Assembly (NCBI GenBank): GCA_947652605.1
Contig: OX393582.1
Location: 14,594,544 to 14,658,543 of the forward strand
Length of the DNA: 64,000 bases
From: Elmis aenea
Taxonomy: Eukaryota; Arthropoda; Insecta; Coleoptera; Elmidae
Direction: 5' to 3'
Position numbers and translations under genes: made by a program
Part shown: in pieces, positions 26,501 through 33,939 of the stretch
Layout: the number at the start of each line of letters is the position of its first letter
Numbering within the stretch: the first letter of the stretch is position 1
The notes under the pieces: generated by a model
Database searches by the model: none
Told to the model about the DNA's origin: nothing
The model's input: only the letters and a program-made list of their open reading frames with translations

Positions 26501-27661
26501 GCAATTTCGTTAATAATGGTTTCGGTAAAATCAGGAGTAGGAATAGTAGTTACTGTAGAACATCTTTTTTCCAATTCACCAATCTGTGCTGTGAGGTTCA
26601 GCAGAAGTTCTTTCAATTCGCTAATTTCACTTTGATGCGGTTTAGAATTGCAGTTGACAATTAATGGATACATGGATTTAGAGTCTAATTCGGCTCAACA
26701 AATTCAGAATATTATGATTCATGGGACGAGGAGGACATGACTCTATTAGTGGAACTTCGACAAAAAAATAAAATAATCATTCCACACCTATATAGACGTG
26801 TTGTTCCTGAAGAAAACTTAACAGATGCAGAAATCATGGAATGGTCTTCGGGAGTAGGCGAAACATCCAGAATTATTGCCGATGAAGAATTAGTCGACAA
26901 TCGTTTAGGGAATCCTGATCATGCAGTAAACCAGTTAAACGATCAAGATAACGAAGAAGAAATTGATATGAACGCTGACATTACCAACATAGGTAATGTA
27001 ATCAAGGGTTTGGATGTTGCAGTTGACTGGGCAGAGGCTTCTTTGTCATTAGAGGACGTATTATTTCTAAGAAGGATAACAGAAAGCTTACGTAGAAAAA
27101 CTAAGAACGTAAAAATTAAGTTTTGATTTTCTTTGTTCAATTTGTTTTCCAGTTGTAAAAAGTTTTGATTTATACTTAATCAATAACCATTATTTTAAAA
27201 ACACCAACTTGTTCTCTAGCAACAATAAATCTTTAGTTTTTTCTTAATTTCTGAATATAAATGTATTTCAATGCAAATTGTTTTAAAATTGTGCACCTAA
27301 TTTGACAAAGGCAACAAAGTTCGAAACAGGCAACTATTACAACCAAAATCGATTCAAAAAAGTGGCTTTTATCGAGTATTTACTGTATATAAAATAATAT
27401 TAACAAATACTTAACACATAGAAAACAGTATTATTTAATAACACTTTCATAATAAAATGTACAATTTATTATTTCGTATAAATTATATTTTAGGGAGATT
27501 CTGGAGGCCCCTTACAAATCCTGGAGGCCAAGAATAAAGGCGTTATTAGCGTTGTAGGTGTCACGTCCTATGGAATTGGTTGTGGTGGATCTACACCTGG
27601 CATTTACACTAGAGTTTCCAAATATTTGGACTGGATAGAAAGTATAGTTTGGCCACAATAG
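5496..27661 (+). CDS. CLIP-domain serine protease A (whole gene, 7 exons, 381 aa)
   Basis: Exons: 5496-5577, 15767-16045, 18035-18126, 20610-20725, 20814-21073, 23773-23921, 27494-27661. All introns are GT-AG, with phases 1,1,0,2,1,0. The product is a secreted zymogen: signal peptide (about residues 1-22), CLIP domain with six cysteines (C32, C40, C46, C64, C74, C75), a Ser/Thr/Pro linker, C122 expected to tie the light chain to C254, and a chymotrypsin-fold domain starting at I137 (ILNGE). The triad is H183 (TAAHC), D234 (NDIAL) and S329 (GDSGGP); D323 in the S1 pocket predicts cleavage after Arg/Lys. The residue before the activation site is A136, not Arg/Lys. Non-basic activation sites and the FPHMVALGY stretch resemble the persephone/snake-like (CLIPC) proteases of Toll and melanisation cascades; this role is inferred. 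Protease B downstream is its paralogue. Confidence 0.93.
5578..6234. other. Start of protease A intron 1
   Basis: AT-rich intron DNA, no feature recognised before the mariner remnant. Confidence 0.5.
6235..7206 (-). mobile_element. Defective mariner transposon
   Basis: The minus strand reads like a mariner transposase with breaks. Near 7200-7080 there is VIKFFHFEGKPAKEIKSRLD (N-terminal helix-turn-helix region). At 6981-6769 there is LELKRIRALTLADN..FVTMDGTCVHYY, where the usual GDETW catalytic box is mutated to MDGTC. Near 6530-6290 there is PPDLAPSDFHLFPKLK, with the last catalytic Asp, then the C-terminus WNKYVELKGDYVEK. Several stops are present, and part of the region before DLAPSD appears to be missing. 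The N-terminal end is cut off where a LINE tail joins at about 7206. It is inactive. Confidence 0.85.
7207..7990 (-). mobile_element. 3' end of a LINE (reverse-transcriptase C-terminal region)
   Basis: On the minus strand, VVTPALLYGSETWALTNKN (7900-7830) and, further on, LGWLGYIYRMKEE followed by GKNKRGRPRKT are the classic post-RT motifs of LINEs whose proteins end with a GRPRKTW-like tail. The element ends at 7207 in an (AAAT)n tail that abuts the mariner remnant. The terminal sequence gtcctacacctaacagtaga recurs as isolated copies at about 10762 and 32484, both on the + strand. Confidence 0.8.
8000..11095. other. AT-rich part of protease A intron 1
   Basis: No gene. Two weak signals: an inverted pair (gcgtcatgcaaaagtctgca near 9360, ttgcagactttttgatgat near 9632) around a repeated motif (tatttctaaaatcgct at about 9508 and 9759), perhaps a small TIR element; and a poly-T run near 10920-10940. 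Confidence 0.45.
10755..10802 (+). repeat. Severely truncated LINE 3' tail
   Basis: About 45 bp beginning gtcctacacctaatagtaga and ending in gactaaataaat. It matches the 3' end of the LINE at 7207-7990 and the copy near 32484. Such tails are expected from 5'-truncated target-primed insertions. Confidence 0.65.
11100..12110 (-). mobile_element. Jockey-type LINE fragment with reverse-transcriptase core
   Basis: A minus-strand frame of 221 aa (12042-11377) contains the RT motifs AGVPQGSVLGPVLYLLYTSD and FADDTALLATG (the FADD catalytic box is intact), then KYLGMTLDAKLRWKEHI. A second frame (11414-11124) continues with MYGIQLWG and RNADLHRDLGI, so one frameshift separates them. The fingers region is missing at the 5' side (about 12060-12110). 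It is the same family as 90-1200 and cannot retrotranspose alone. Confidence 0.9.
12257..12600 (+). repeat. hAT-like terminus next to a CAGGGTG-group fragment
   Basis: At about 12259 CAGGGGTCTCCAACCC resembles hAT transposon ends. From about 12368 (acaggctgtttcgtgaaaag) follows a segment with aggaggtaattccttatcg and gacgtctcctttcggagtta that also occurs inverted at 21600-21728 and direct at 47745-47900. No right terminus could be paired. Confidence 0.55.
12601..13490. other. Protease A intron 1, nothing recognised
   Basis: AT-rich; no coding or repeat structure that I can support. Confidence 0.5.
13493..14586. mobile_element. Foldback element, 1094 bp, CAGGGTG ends, TA flanks
   Basis: The left end CAGGGTGTCCCCATTATACA is mirrored at the right end (CACCCTG, 14580-14586). 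The two halves are near-perfect reverse complements over about 500 bp each and meet at a short centre near 14040. The flanks are TA on both sides (13491-13492 and 14587-14588), as expected for a TA target duplication. Short frames in it are palindrome shadows. Together with related copies it belongs to the CAGGGTG group. Confidence 0.85.
14890..15680 (-). mobile_element. LINE fragment, C-terminal RT region, decayed
   Basis: The minus strand near 15480-15340 reads FNAVYVPILSYSSETWTLTQ followed by KQRIQVQEMRFLRRIRGCRT, the same class of post-RT motif as at 7830-7900 but a different copy. It is interrupted by stops and lies just upstream of protease A exon 2. An orphan CAGGGTG-group right terminus (ggaccaccctgta) sits at about 14780-14792. 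Confidence 0.75.
15767..16045 (+). CDS. Protease A exon 2: CLIP domain and linker
   Basis: The acceptor TTTTTTAG|AG restores EGSPCGPD. The exon holds all six CLIP cysteines in the order C-x7-C-x5-C-x17-C-x9-CC, then a Pro/Ser/Thr-rich linker. It ends at CAAG|GTAAAT in phase 1. Confidence 0.93.
16254..17466. mobile_element. Foldback element in protease A intron 2
   Basis: The right end reads ggaccgccctg|ta at 17466. The left end (caggaaattcgatgggatta) has lost about seven terminal bases. Arms of several hundred bases are reverse complements (for example gttctaagtttgtttcaaaa against the mirrored stretch at 16340). Same family as 33295-33934. Confidence 0.75.
17467..18034. other. Rest of protease A intron 2
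   Basis: AT-rich, nothing recognised before the exon 3 acceptor (aattgcag). Confidence 0.5.
18035..18126 (+). CDS. Protease A exon 3: activation site
   Basis: 92 bp, the same length as in the paralogue. It encodes ACERYANGYTIDVNTA|ILNG and ends in EFPHM. The bar marks the expected activation cut. It carries the light-chain cysteine C122. Confidence 0.92.
18127..18637. other. Start of protease A intron 3
   Basis: No feature except a short unsupported frame at 18359-18550; intron DNA. Confidence 0.45.
18638..19693. mobile_element. Foldback element, 1056 bp, CAGGGTGGTCC ends
   Basis: The left end CAGGGTGGTCCACTTTTTTG mirrors the right end (gtggaccaccctg), with TA on both sides (18636-18637, 19694-19695). 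The two arms share, in inverse, the segments that hold gcccacaagcaaccactggc and acaccctgtatctt. A second copy of this family occupies 37677-38743 in the paralogous gene. Confidence 0.85.
19800..20399. mobile_element. Foldback element, 600 bp, CAGGGTGGG ends
   Basis: The left end CAGGGTGGGTATAAATTGGC and the right end (acgtgcacacaccctg) are inverted, with TA flanks (19798-19799, 20400-20401). The inner arms match (gaagaacatcg against cgatgttcttc, and cttagaattttac against its mirror). Confidence 0.8.
20610..20725 (+). CDS. Protease A exon 4: catalytic histidine
   Basis: Encodes VALGYE..CGGSLISERFVVTAAHC with the active-site His183. The splice donor CAG|GTAATC leaves phase 2. Confidence 0.95.
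20814..21073 (+). CDS. Protease A exon 5: catalytic aspartate
   Basis: 260 bp, the same length as the paralogue exon. Contains INDIALIEL with Asp234, YPACLY with the interchain cysteine C254, and IVSGWG. Confidence 0.95.
21219..21728. mobile_element. CAGGGTG-group element carrying a nested hAT MITE
   Basis: The ends CAGGGTGT and ACACCCTG are flanked by TA (21217-21218, 21729-21730). Without the nested 271-bp MITE and its 8-bp duplication the host element is about 231 bp, not fully palindromic. Its inner part (gacgtctcctttcggagtta in inverse) is shared with 12400-12500 and 47800-47880. Confidence 0.8.
21227..21497. mobile_element. hAT-type MITE, 271 bp, perfect 8-bp target duplication
   Basis: TIRs CAGTGGCGTAGGCAGGA and TCCTGCCTACGCCACTG are exact inverse matches over 17 bp. 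The 8-bp direct repeat CAGGGTGT flanks it exactly (21219-21226 and 21498-21505). It inserted into the terminus of the CAGGGTG element, so it is the younger of the two. Confidence 0.92.
21901..22223. mobile_element. hAT-type MITE, 323 bp
   Basis: Ends CAGGGATGGCAAAT and ATTTGCCATCCATG are inverted (13 of 14). The flanking 8-mers are GCCTGGGT and GCCTAGGT, a target duplication with one change. Subterminal ggcacgcgtgcc is itself a palindrome. Confidence 0.88.
22444..23505. repeat. Large palindrome in protease A intron 5
   Basis: The arms are reverse complements for most of the length: caagctatctatgaaaataa (about 22684) against its mirror at about 23240, and gttgtgtaattcgatagtct (about 22776) against its mirror near 23150. 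The loop is below about 200 bp. The 109-aa minus frame 23166-22837 lies entirely in this structure and is not taken as a gene. No CAGGGTG end is seen. Confidence 0.8.
23773..23921 (+). CDS. Protease A exon 6
   Basis: Runs from AGETSPFLLKA to ICAGSTRNQDTCQ. The Asp in DTCQ is the S1 specificity residue. The donor CAG|GTATGT falls exactly before GDSGGP, in phase 0. Confidence 0.95.
24338..24834. repeat. CAGGGTG-group fragment joined to a LINE
   Basis: Starts TA|CAGGGTGTCCCCGTTATCA, similar to the end at 13493. No matching right terminus is found before the LINE begins, so the right half is missing. Confidence 0.6.
24950..26038 (-). CDS. LINE ORF2, endonuclease domain only (362 aa)
   Basis: An APE-type endonuclease that would nick target DNA for retrotransposition. 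Visible motifs in order: SHLNIRSL, GLSETWLS (catalytic Glu), RGGGVACYVK, GTIYRPP, VMGDVNINLL (Asp and Asn of the active site), FSMSDHMLIS (SDH motif). The catalytic set looks complete. The frame ends at a stop in the basic linker KKRKRRKPYITYN..KAYKNY, before any reverse-transcriptase motif. A full ORF2 would be about 900-1000 aa. Confidence 0.85.
   Translation of the reverse strand: MRGLNSKTTASYNNVCACNSDVIEKDLKKQSRSTDSPHGTISRNCLLISHLNIRSLVNCLSDFKDFVSHNHYDIIGLSETWLSSNLPDRYINIPNYNTVRFDRTGRGGGVACYVKSKYKYKQLFFSSPDDQMEQVWILLQINSRKIAVGTIYRPPTATRVVTCLSELRSVLERVYLEASEVIVMGDVNINLLNVNGKDSTNFMTLLSDFQLNQVINSPTRITADTESLIDVICISQNLFVSNIHTVDMFSMSDHMLISCSVSLELPVERTEFYFARNFRDFDLNTFAQDASQLPWGNIIFTEDLNIKVQQLNDFILHLFDTHAPMLKIKIKKRKRRKPYITYNIKLMIRAKNKAYKNYSNDR
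26086..26673 (-). CDS. LINE ORF1 protein (RNA-binding, 195 aa)
   Basis: N-terminal leucine-rich coiled coil (EISELKELLLNLTAQIGELE), then RASNVIMFNLSE and VFRLGTRQ..RPLKVIFKN, the layout of an RRM-like ORF1p of CR1/L2/jockey-type LINEs, with a basic C-terminus. It would bind element RNA. The frame is open over its whole length, but the partner ORF2 is broken, so the element is dead. The start at 26673 is the first ATG. Confidence 0.75.
   Translation of the reverse strand: MYPLIVNCNSKPHQSEISELKELLLNLTAQIGELEKRCSTVTTIPTPDFTETIINEIAERSKRASNVIMFNLSEGDISDSTDNLVIDKQKAVEIINKIANTDIENIRVFRLGTRQPNKDRPLKVIFKNQSDAAAVLKHKNKLPRSENIHIKHDQTPVQREHLNNLRKTLEERKQKGEPNLIIKYIQGTPKIVTKN
26690..27126 (+). pseudogene. 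pogo/Tigger transposase C-terminal remnant
   Basis: The frame reads YYDSWDEEDMTLLVELRQKN, then LTDAEIMEWSSGVGE, a very acidic stretch, and VDWAEASLSLEDVLFLRRIT, ending with a basic tail and TGA at 27124-27126. The pattern of an acidic middle, a TDxEI motif and a final helical segment is that of the C-terminus of Tigger/pogo transposases. The DNA-binding and DDE domains are absent, so it is not functional. Family assignment is supported by the surrounding CAGTA termini with TA flanks. Confidence 0.65.
27494..27661 (+). CDS. Protease A exon 7: catalytic serine and C-terminus
   Basis: Begins GDSGGPLQ (Ser329), then [10 protein letters not shown] and YTRVSKYLDWIESIVWPQ and the stop TAG. The length and end match the S1 family. 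Confidence 0.96.
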   Translation, partial: GDSGGPLQILEAKNKGVISVVGVTSYGIGCGGSTPGIYTRVSKYLDWIESIVWPQ

Positions 27662-28200
27662 TTAATTTTAACTAAACGATAAACATTCTTATATTTAAGT
27701 GCGTCTGTTGATCGGTTAAGACTGAGAGTTTTAGCAATTTGCCGGGCGAATGAAACATTTAAATAACACATCAACTTTTGTTGTTCTCGTTTGTGGTGCT
27801 ATATCATTTCCACATTAAAAAAAAAATAGCTGAATAAGTGATATAAACTGATTTTCCTAAAAATAAATGACTGTTTTGATAATTAAACACTGAACGTAAC
27901 GATTTATTTTAGTTTTCACTATTTATTGTAAAAAAGTGTTAATAGTTTTACAAAATAAACATATTTTCCATTATATTTATTGTTTTAATTGTAACCTGGG
28001 CAAACCACTTTTTTTTTTCTTTAGATAATATATGTCATAGAAATATGAGGTGTTTTATAGTTATCAACATTTACAGGTTGGTAGATAAATAAATTTGATT
28101 TTTGAGTTGTCTGAATTCTTCAGTTTTTAACGATTAAGTGAAGAAGTTAGTTGAATCAGAGCCCCGCACAACAAGAAAACTTGCACAAAAGTTAAACTCT
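27662..28200 (+). other. 3' flank of protease A with likely poly(A) signals
   Basis: AATAAA occurs at about 27862 and 27954, a few hundred bases after the stop codon, and either could serve protease A. No other feature. Confidence 0.5.
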
Positions 28201-29188
28201 AAGGCCTAGCGCACATTGACACGCAGTTGACTGACGCAGGGCAGGTACAGTTTCTGTGATTCCATGTTTGGAGATAAGACACCGCGAATTGAGACGCAGA
28301 ACAATGCAGCGCAGTACTGCGCCGTTTTCGCCTGCCCCACACTTGTGGATCTTACACAGAAACTGTGTCGTATCGCCACTCGCGCTCCTTTGAGTATTTT
28401 GATTTGATTGTGTCTTTTCTTTAAATGGAATCATTAGAAGTAGAATTAATTGAATCGTTGTGTAACTACCCTGTGATTTACGACACCAGCCATTTACAAC
28501 ATATGAAAACGAAATTTAAACAGGTAATTTGGATAAAAATCACCAACCGTGTTAGTGTAAATTACACTCCCCTAAACATTTTGAGCGAAGGAGCACCCTC
28601 AAATTTTTTTAATATTTAACAACTTTAAGATAGCAGCGGCAATTATTTTTGAAGTTAGATAATAGTTTCGCAAACGCTTTGCACAATTAAAACTTTTAAA
28701 ATATTACACAGGGCATTTGCTACGCTTTGTCAAATTCAATGGAAATAAAAAATGTGAATAATTTTTTTATTACAATAGTTTAGTTTTTTTTTATGTGTAC
28801 TTTTGTACAGAATTAGATTGTACTTAGATAATTTAAAGTTAGTTTCTTACCTATATTTGTTAATTTCCGGGCTATCGTGATTTATATGTTAATTGCAGGG
28901 GCAAATAGAATATTTCATAGTAGGGAGACAAAACTAGAGTATTTTTTGAACAATTAAAACACAACAAATAAAAAATTTATTTATATTTCTATAAGAATAT
29001 GCAAAAATATATAGATTACTGTGTTGAGAAAAATAACTTTCTAATGTTTAAATATTAATTAATTTGACAATGCGTAAACTGCCGCGCAGAACTGCTGTCC
29101 AATGTACGCGGACAACTGTGCCACATTGTTTTCTGCCCTGCCTGGCCTGCTCTGCCCGTACTGCGCCACGCAGTTCAATGTGCGCCTT
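28201..29188. mobile_element. TIR element with a MADF-like exon
   Basis: The left end AAGGCCTAGCGCACATTGA and the right end (tcaatgtgcgcctt, ending 29188) are inverted, apart from four extra bases on the left. Subterminal regions are GC-rich and repeat the motif gcgcag/ctgcgc many times. Between them lies an AT-rich core with a short MADF-like frame. The target duplication is unclear. Ends of the form AAGGCCT are shared with 56641-56995 and, less closely, 36531-37150. Confidence 0.7.
28425..28523 (+). pseudogene. MADF-domain N-terminal exon fragment
   Basis: ATG 28425 opens MESLEVELIESLCNYPVIYD and then TSHLQHMKTKFKQ, followed by a possible donor CAG|GTAATT at 28524. The pattern ELI-x3-x-YPVIYD..K.KFKQ..W is the first half of a MADF (Myb/SANT-like) DNA-binding domain. 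The second half (the W..I helix) is only partly visible when the frame is read through (VIWIKI). It is probably a transposon-derived DNA-binding protein that has lost the rest. Confidence 0.5.
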
Positions 29189-29997
29189 AGCTAATGGTCG
29201 AATAGTTCTGTACCACTTAGCACAGCTAAGGAAATCAAAAAAGCTTGACAACAGCTTTTATTATTAACAATTTGTAATAATTAGTCCCATGATATAAATA
29301 ACAACATAGTTATTACAACTGTGCGCCACTTTTGATCTTCACATATAGGTTGCCTTTGTTTTGCTGTTTATCAATGGAATTGTTTACAGAATTATTATTT
29401 TCGATGGCTGTTCCAGTTTTTTATGACAGACTTATCAACATAAATATGTATGTATTTGCATATTTAAAATTACTAGAAGTATAATTTAACAATTTGAATC
29501 AGTTATCCTGACTGTATGGTTTAACAATTTTTTTTGTTGGTTAGGGGGAAAAATTTAATTTTCCATAACCTACTAATTTAATTTAACCACATTGCACATT
29601 AATTGATTTTAAAACAAAGCAAAATTATTTTAACTGTTTCTGCTATTGTGTACACCATTTTTGAGTTTGTCGAATAATAAAATATTAATAATAAGCTGAC
29701 AAACTGACAATGAATGATAGTAAGAATACCATACAATAGACTGAACTAATCAACTAATCAGGTTTACTTTTAAAAATGTCGTATCATTAAACTGTTAATA
29801 TCGCAATGGATAGCACCGAGGTGTTTTTCTCTTTCGCCAAATGTAGTATGAAAAAACTCTAAATGAGAAATTTTTGAATTCGGAATTTTGACGGACTTGC
29901 AAGTTGAGGGGTCCTTGAATATATTTTGATTATTTTCGCGATGCACCTGTTTGTTTGCATGCGCTAAAAATTATAACCTTACATTTTTAAAACGATG
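29189..29997. other. Intergenic stretch before the 33-bp array
   Basis: No gene. The segment 29828-29950 (ctttcgccaaatgtagtatg, then ttttcgcgatg) is a diverged copy of the segment at 45176-45290 in gene B, an unidentified dispersed repeat. Confidence 0.5.
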
Positions 29998-32393
29998 TGG
30001 CTATTTGCATCTACAGTAGGTACGAATAATTGGCTATTTGCACCTACAGTAGGTACGAATAATTGGCTATTTCGACCCACAGTAGGTACGAATAATTGGC
30101 TATTCGCACCTACAGTAGGTACGAATAGTTGGCTATTTGCACCTACAGTAGGTGCAAATAATTGGCTATTTCGACCCACAGTAGATACGAATAATTGGCT
30201 ATTTGCACCTACAGTGAGTACGAATAATTGGCTATTTGAGCCTGCAGTAGGTACAGGTACGAATAATTGGCTATTTGCACCTACAGTAGGTACGAATAAT
30301 TGGCTATTTGCACCTACAGTAGGTACGAATAATTGGCTATCCGCACCTACAGTAGGTACGAATAGTTGGTTATTTGCACCTACAGTATGTACGAATAATT
30401 GGCTATTTCGACCCACAGTAGGTACGAATAATTGGCTATTTGCACCTACAGTAGGTACGAATAATTGGCTATTTGCACCTACAGTAGGTTCGAATAATTG
30501 GCTATTTGCACCTACAGTAGGTACGAATAATTGGCTATTTCGACCCACAGTAGGTACGAATAATTGGCTATTCGCACCTACAGTAGGTACGAATAGTTGG
30601 CTATTTGCACCTACAGTAGGTGCAAATAATTGGCTATTTCGACCCACAGTAGATACGAATAATTGGCTATTTGCACCTACAGTGAGTACGAATAATTGGC
30701 TATTTGAGCCTGCAGTAGGTACAGGTACGAATAATTGGCTATTTGCACCTACAGTAGGTACGAATAATTGGCTATTTGCACCTACAGTAGGTACGAATAA
30801 TTGGCTATCCGCACCTACAGTAGGTACGAATAGTTGGTTATTTGCACCTACAGTATGTACGAATAATTGGCTATTTCGACCCACAGTAGGTACGAATAAT
30901 TGGCTATTTGCACCTACAGTAGGTACGAATAATTGGCTATTTGCACCTACAGTAGGTTCGAATAATTGGCTATTTGCACCTACAGTAGGTACGAATAATT
31001 GGCTATTTGCACCTACAGTAGGTACGAATAATTGGCTATTTGCACCTACAGTAGGTACGAATAATTGGCTATTCGCACCTACAGTAGGTACGAATAGTTG
31101 GTTATTTGCACCTACAGTATGTACGAATAATTGGCTATTTCGACCCACAGTAGGTACGAATAATTGGCTATTTGCACCTACAGTAGGTACGAATAATTGG
31201 CTATTCGCACCTACAGTAGGTACGAATAGTTGGTTATTTGCACCTACAGTATGTACGAATAATTGGCTATTTGCACCTACAGTAGGTACGAATAATTGGC
31301 TATTTGCACCTACAGTAGGTACGAATAATTGGCTATTCGCACCTACAGTAGGTACGAATAGTTGTTTATTTGCACCTACAGTATGTACGAATAACTGGCT
31401 ATTTCGACCCACAGTAGGTACGAATAATTGGCTATTTGCACCTACAGTGAGTACGAATAATTGGCTATTTGCACCTACAGTAGGTACGAATAATTGGCTA
31501 TTTGCACCTACAGTAGGTACGAATAATTGGCTATTTGCACCTACAGTAGGTACGAATAATTGGCTATTCGCACCTACAGTAGGTACGAATAGTTGGTTAT
31601 TTGCACCTACAGTATGTACGAATAATTGGCTATTTCGACCCACAGTAGGTACGAATAATTGGCTATTTGCACCTACAGTAGGTACGAATAATTGGCTATT
31701 CGCACCTACAGTAGGTACGAATAGTTGGTTATTTGCACCTACAGTATGTACGAATAATTGGCTATTTGCACCTACAGTAGGTACGAATAATTGGCTATTT
31801 GCACCTACAGTGGGTACGAATAATTGGCTATTCGCACCTACAGTAGGTACGAATAGTTGGTTATTTGCACCTACAGTATGTACGAATAATTGGCTATTTC
31901 GACCCACAGTAGGTACGAATAATTGGCTATTTGCACCTACAGTGAGTACGAATAATTGGCTATTTGCACCTACAGTAGGTACGAATAATTGGCTATTTGC
32001 ACCTACAGTAGGTACGAATAATTGGCTATTTGCACCTACAGTAGGTACGAATAATTGGCTATTTGCACCTACAGTAGGTACGAATAATTGGCTATTCGCA
32101 CCTACAGTAGGTACGAATAGTTGGTTATTTGCATCTACAGTATGTACGAATAATTGGCTATTTCGACCCACAGTAGGTACGAATAATTGGCTATTTGCAC
32201 CTACAGTGAGTACGAATAATTGGCTATTTGAGCCTGCAGTAGGTACGAATAATTGGCTATTTGCACCTACAGTAGGTACGAATAATTGGCTATTTGCACC
32301 TTCAGTAGGTACGAATAATTGGCTATTCGCACCTACAGTAGGTACGAATAGTTGGCTATTTGAACCTACAGTAGGTGCGAATAATTGACTATT
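29998..32393 (+). repeat. Minisatellite array, 33-bp unit, about 72 copies
   Basis: The unit begins GTAGGTACGAATAATTGG and ends CTATTTGCACCTACA (33 bp). Because 33 is a multiple of three and most units lack stops, both strands stay open: 797 codons on + (repeat WLFAPTVGTNN) and 829 codons on - (repeat NSQLFVPTVGA). The unit is itself imperfectly palindromic: GTAGGT(A/G)C(G/A)AATA starts both strands. Variants such as TTCGACCCACA, AGTTGGTTATT and TATGTACG recur in a fixed order, which shows higher-order duplication. I regard the long frames as by-products, not genes. Confidence 0.95.
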
Positions 32394-32478
32394 TGTTTGT
32401 TGAATGTATGCAGGTTCGGCACACTTCATAAAAACATAAATTATTGTCCAAAAATTATTCGAGGTCATTAAAATTAAC

Positions 32479-32530
32479 TAAAGTCCTACACCTGACGGCA
32501 GAGGGACTTATGACTAAATAAAAATAAAAA
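32479..32530 (+). repeat. Truncated LINE 3' tail at the array edge
   Basis: gtcctacacctgacggcaga through gactaaataaaaataaa, the third copy of the tail described at 7207-7260. Confidence 0.65.
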
Positions 32531-33294
32531 AGTAACTAAAATAGTGCAGTTAAATTCATAATTGGCTCCTGTTTCCAAAAATTTAAATATTTATATAAAG
32601 TATTCCATTTAAAATAGGTAGCAAAGTTAGGGTAATTTCCGGCGAAACCTGAAGTGAGATAATAGCGTACATATGTTTAAATATTTTGGTTATTTACACA
32701 TATTGTTACATATGGCCTTTAAGAAGCCATATAGTAACTGTTGAGAGGTACGTTAGTAATTCGGGATCAGGGGGCTAGACATGGCAAGCAAATATCATAA
32801 GTCGAATTTAGACCAAATTCCCGAGGCCTTTTGACCAAGTTTACATCCGGTAGCCGGATGCACAATACATTATTTTAGACCACGATAAGAACAAAAGTGG
32901 TAAAATTGCACATTCAAACACAGATAAGATATATTCAAAAACAGAGAACAGAGGAAGCTAAAGTGGTCAGGTCATCTTCAAAGGTTAGGTGACCCTGAAG
33001 AATGTGCGTAACAAATAAAATACTTATCTAAAGGGAATTTCCCATAATGCATACACGTAATATCTTAATCTAATAACTGCGGTTCACATGACAGATTGTG
33101 GGTCACCAGAAGAGTAACCACACGAGCTGTCAGGGTAAACCACTGAAACTATTAAAACTAAATACTAAATAGTACATCAACAAATCTCAAGCGTAACAAT
33201 ATCATATGTCTAAAAGTTTATTTATGTACAATTAAAATTAAAGAAAAAAAAAGGGGGTGTACCAGAACTCAGTTACACCCGATATACTCGTATA
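32531..33294. other. Spacer between array and foldback
   Basis: No gene or repeat that I can support. Confidence 0.45.
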
Positions 33295-33934
33295 CAGGGT
33301 GGTCCAAATTTGATGGGATTGCATGGGTATCTCGCTTAATAGGCAAGATAGAGAAACGGTTAAATTACCAAAAAGGGGCAGTTTTTTGGAACATACTCAG
33401 AACCGTTTTCAAAGATATAGTATCTATCATTTACGGTTTTTGAGATATTAGAAAAAAACTGTTTTTTTGTCATATTAATAATATGTCATATCTCGGTTAT
33501 TGTTGTAAATATCAAAAAAGTTTATTTAGAATATTTTTAGATATTTTTATGTTGTTTGATTACAATAAAAAAAAAATGCGCTCGCCGTTTAAAAGTTATG
33601 ACACAAACTTAACTCATTTTAAATGGAAGCTATAGTTGGCTATGGCCAATTTAAAATCCTTATTTTTTTCTCATTCCAAATATATAAGGGTTAACGTATT
33701 TATTTTCAATAATACGCAAGTTACAAAGGTTTTTCAATTTTTTTAAAGATGAAAAACAAAAAGTAGGCTGTGGAAACAAAAAAAAATCAAGAAAAACAGA
33801 AAATGATAGAATATATTTGACAGCTGTTCTGAATTCATCTCAAGAAAGTGCACATTTTTGGTAATTTAACCGTTTCTCTATCTTGTTGATCAAGCAAGAT
33901 ACCCATGCAATCCCATCGAATTTGGACCACCCTG
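33295..33934. mobile_element. Foldback element, 640 bp, CAGGGTGGTCC ends
   Basis: The left end CAGGGTGGTCCAAATTTGAT is mirrored at the right end (aatttggaccaccctg, to 33934), with TA flanks (33293-33294, 33935-33936). The subterminal gcatgggtatctcgcttaat is shared with 16254-17466. It lies immediately before the inverse minisatellite array. Confidence 0.85.
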
Positions 33935-33939
33935 TACAG

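Larger units (their letters stand above)
24835..26690 (-). mobile_element. LINE fragment: ORF1 plus endonuclease half of ORF2
   Basis: The minus strand has ORF1 upstream and the start of ORF2 downstream, in the order of CR1/jockey-like LINEs. It stops shortly after the endonuclease, in the linker before the reverse transcriptase. Translation continues past the stop at 24950 in the same frame as LNKRLFYVQLRNLVNNAIKR, a typical linker stretch, so that stop is a mutation. The element is therefore truncated at its 3' side, which is unusual for LINEs and points to a later deletion. Confidence 0.85.
24192..27385 (+). mobile_element. pogo/Tigger-like DNA transposon, interrupted
   Basis: The left end CAGTAAATACTCGATAAAAG is matched in inverse at the right end (cttttatcgagtatttactg, ending 27385), and both ends are flanked by TA. 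Inside, the + strand keeps only the C-terminus of a transposase (26690-27126). The rest of the coding region has been replaced by a LINE fragment and a CAGGGTG-group piece. It lies in intron 6 of protease A, just before the GDSGGP exon. Confidence 0.85.

Noticed and set aside
29979..32468. 829-aa and 797-aa open frames on opposite strands
   Set aside because: Both come from one 33-bp repeat without stops. No signal peptide, no splice context and the same peptide pattern on both strands. Treated as a by-product of the array.
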